Below, one piece after another: positions 4,884 to 5,956 of a stretch of DNA of 5,956 bases. The notes below the pieces were generated by a model, which ran no database searches, was not told the DNA's origin, and saw only the letters and a program-made list of their open reading frames with translations. Source of the DNA: a bacterium (GTDB taxonomy: Bacteria; Krumholzibacteriota; Krumholzibacteria; LZORAL124-64-63); NCBI GenBank assembly GCA_003646045.1, contig QNDV01000158.1, forward strand, positions 1 to 5,956, in the 5' to 3' direction. Positions within the stretch are counted from its first letter, which is position 1, and each line of letters begins with the position of its first letter. Made by a program: the position numbers and the translations under genes.

Positions 4884-5956
4884 TCAGGCGCCGGGCTCTC
4901 CGGCCACCGCCACTACCGCATCAATGACATCCCGCACGTCGGCATCGGTCAGCCCCGGGTGCAGGGGAATACTCACCAGCCGCTCGGACTCGTGCAGGGT
5001 GACGGGCAAGTCACCGGGCCTGTAGCCGTATTTGTCCCGGTAGTAGCTGAAGGTGTGGATGGGAATGAAATGTACCGAGGTGCCGATGTTGCGTTGACCC
5101 ATGCCCTCGATGAAGGCGTCGCGTGACACGGAGACAGTGCCCGGCCTGAGACGCAGTGGATACAGATGCCAGGCGCTGGTGCATTGGTCACGTTCCACCG
5201 GCAGGTCAAACGCGCCCAGGGGAGCCAGGGCAGCGTGGTAGATTGCCGCGATCTCCCGGCGCCGGGCATGGAAAGCGTCCAGGCGTGCCAACTGGGCCAG
5301 GCCCAGTGCTGCCTGGATATCGGTCATATTGTACTTGAAGCCGGGCATGACCACGTCGTAGCGCCAACTCCCGCCCTGGTCATTGCGCTTCCAGGCGTCC
5401 CGGTCCATGCCGTGCAGGCTGGCCACCACACCGCGCTCGATCAACTCCGAGTCGCCGGTGAGCAGACCGCCCTCGGCGGTGGTCAGGTTCTTGGTGGCAT
5501 AGAACGAAAAGGCCGCCGGGTTGCTCCCTGATCCCACCTTGCGCCCGCGGTAGGAGGCCGGTAGGGCGTGGGCGGCATCCTCCACCAGGACCAGGTCGTG
5601 TTCACGGCAGATGGCCTGCAGGGTATCCAGTTCACAGGGATGGCCGCCATAGTGGACGGCGATCACCGCGCGGGTTCGTTCCGTCACCGCGGCGCGCACC
5701 AGGAGGGGGTCGATGTTCAGGGTGTCGGGTTCGATATCCACCAGCACGGGACGGGCTCCCACATGCTCGATAACAGCCACCGAGGCCGTGAAGGTCATGC
5801 TGGTGGTGATGACCTCGTCGCCGGGGCCGATATCCGCCAGGACCAGGGCCAGATGCAGGGCGGCTGTACCGCTGCTCAGGGCCAGGGCGGCGGGAGAATC
5901 CAGTTTCGCGGCCATCTCCTGTTCGAAACGCTTGACCTTGGGGCCGGTGGTTATCC
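4884..5956 (-). CDS. DegT/DnrJ/EryC1/StrS PLP-dependent sugar aminotransferase (5' end outside window)
   Basis: The frame stays open to the right edge. Before the first in-window Met (5913-5915) it encodes TTGPKVKRFEQE, the conserved N-terminal segment of this family, so that Met is internal and about 20-30 residues lie beyond the window. About 356 residues are visible, close to full length (about 370-390). Numbering from that Met, the PLP features are SSGTAAL (14-20, phosphate contact), EDAAHA (112-117, with Asp113 for the pyridine nitrogen and His116 stacking on the ring), and FYATKNLTTAEGG (138-150) with Schiff-base Lys142. PGFKYNMTDIQAALGLAQL and a SVHFIPIHTFSYYR segment follow. Such enzymes transfer an amino group from glutamate to a keto nucleotide sugar. 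ArnB- and PseC-type C4 aminotransferases and GnnB- or WbpE-type C3 aminotransferases share these motifs, so regiochemistry is open. The downstream Gfo/Idh dehydrogenase favours a dehydrogenase-aminotransferase pair. Confidence 0.9.
   Translation of the reverse strand, partial: ITTGPKVKRFEQEMAAKLDSPAALALSSGTAALHLALVLADIGPGDEVITTSMTFTASVAVIEHVGARPVLVDIEPDTLNIDPLLVRAAVTERTRAVIAVHYGGHPCELDTLQAICREHDLVLVEDAAHALPASYRGRKVGSGSNPAAFSFYATKNLTTAEGGLLTGDSELIERGVVASLHGMDRDAWKRNDQGGSWRYDVVMPGFKYNMTDIQAALGLAQLARLDAFHARRREIAAIYHAALAPLGAFDLPVERDQCTSAWHLYPLRLRPGTVSVSRDAFIEGMGQRNIGTSVHFIPIHTFSYYRDKYGYRPGDLPVTLHESERLVSIPLHPGLTDADVRDVIDAVVAVAGEPGA

Noticed and set aside
3751..5025. A 424-codon + strand frame covering the oxidoreductase region.
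   Set aside because: Its translation is compositionally odd and matches no family I recognise, while the opposite strand encodes a clear Gfo/Idh oxidoreductase with every expected motif.
5913..5915. The Met codon at this position as the start of the aminotransferase.
   Set aside because: The frame continues upstream to the window edge and encodes the conserved TTGPKVKRFEQE segment, so this Met is internal.

Overview
The window is high-GC bacterial DNA (roughly two-thirds G+C by eye). It holds the tail of a conserved translation and RNA-maturation operon on the + strand, which runs head-on into a surface-sugar gene pair on the - strand. The neighbourhood infB - rbfA - nrnA - truB - ribF is a classic bacterial housekeeping order, seen for example in Firmicutes and Deltaproteobacteria-like lineages. 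The Gfo/Idh and DegT genes fit a diderm or otherwise glycan-rich bacterium. I cannot name the phylum. A high-GC candidate or FCB-like phylum is a guess from overall style, not a demonstrated assignment.

Plus strand, left to right. Positions 1-107 encode the last residues of translation initiation factor IF-2 (infB). A 215-bp gap follows, carrying a very strong 14-bp hairpin (147-177). Next comes one uninterrupted reading frame (323-1711) that joins the ribosome-maturation factor RbfA to a complete DHH/DHHA1 nanoRNase of the NrnA type. These are normally two adjacent genes. It overlaps truB (tRNA pseudouridine-55 synthase, 1708-2745) by four bases, and truB overlaps ribF (bifunctional riboflavin kinase/FAD synthetase, 2736-3812) by ten, so the three genes look translationally coupled. 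TruB and RibF both carry insertions relative to the familiar E. coli and B. subtilis forms. RibF also has altered residues in several normally conserved motifs.

Minus strand, read right to left. A DegT/DnrJ/EryC1/StrS PLP aminotransferase enters from beyond the right edge (5956 down to 4884, N-terminus missing). A Gfo/Idh/MocA NAD(P)-dependent oxidoreductase follows (4806 down to 3853). Together they could oxidise a nucleotide-sugar hydroxyl to a ketone and transaminate it to an amino sugar, as GnnA/GnnB do for lipid A or WbpB/WbpE do for O-antigen. The exact substrate cannot be read from this window. The + and - transcription units converge with only 40 bp between stop codons.

The most noteworthy item is the RbfA-NrnA fusion. 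I found no mobile elements, CRISPR arrays, tRNA or rRNA genes, and no strong evidence for an entirely new system.
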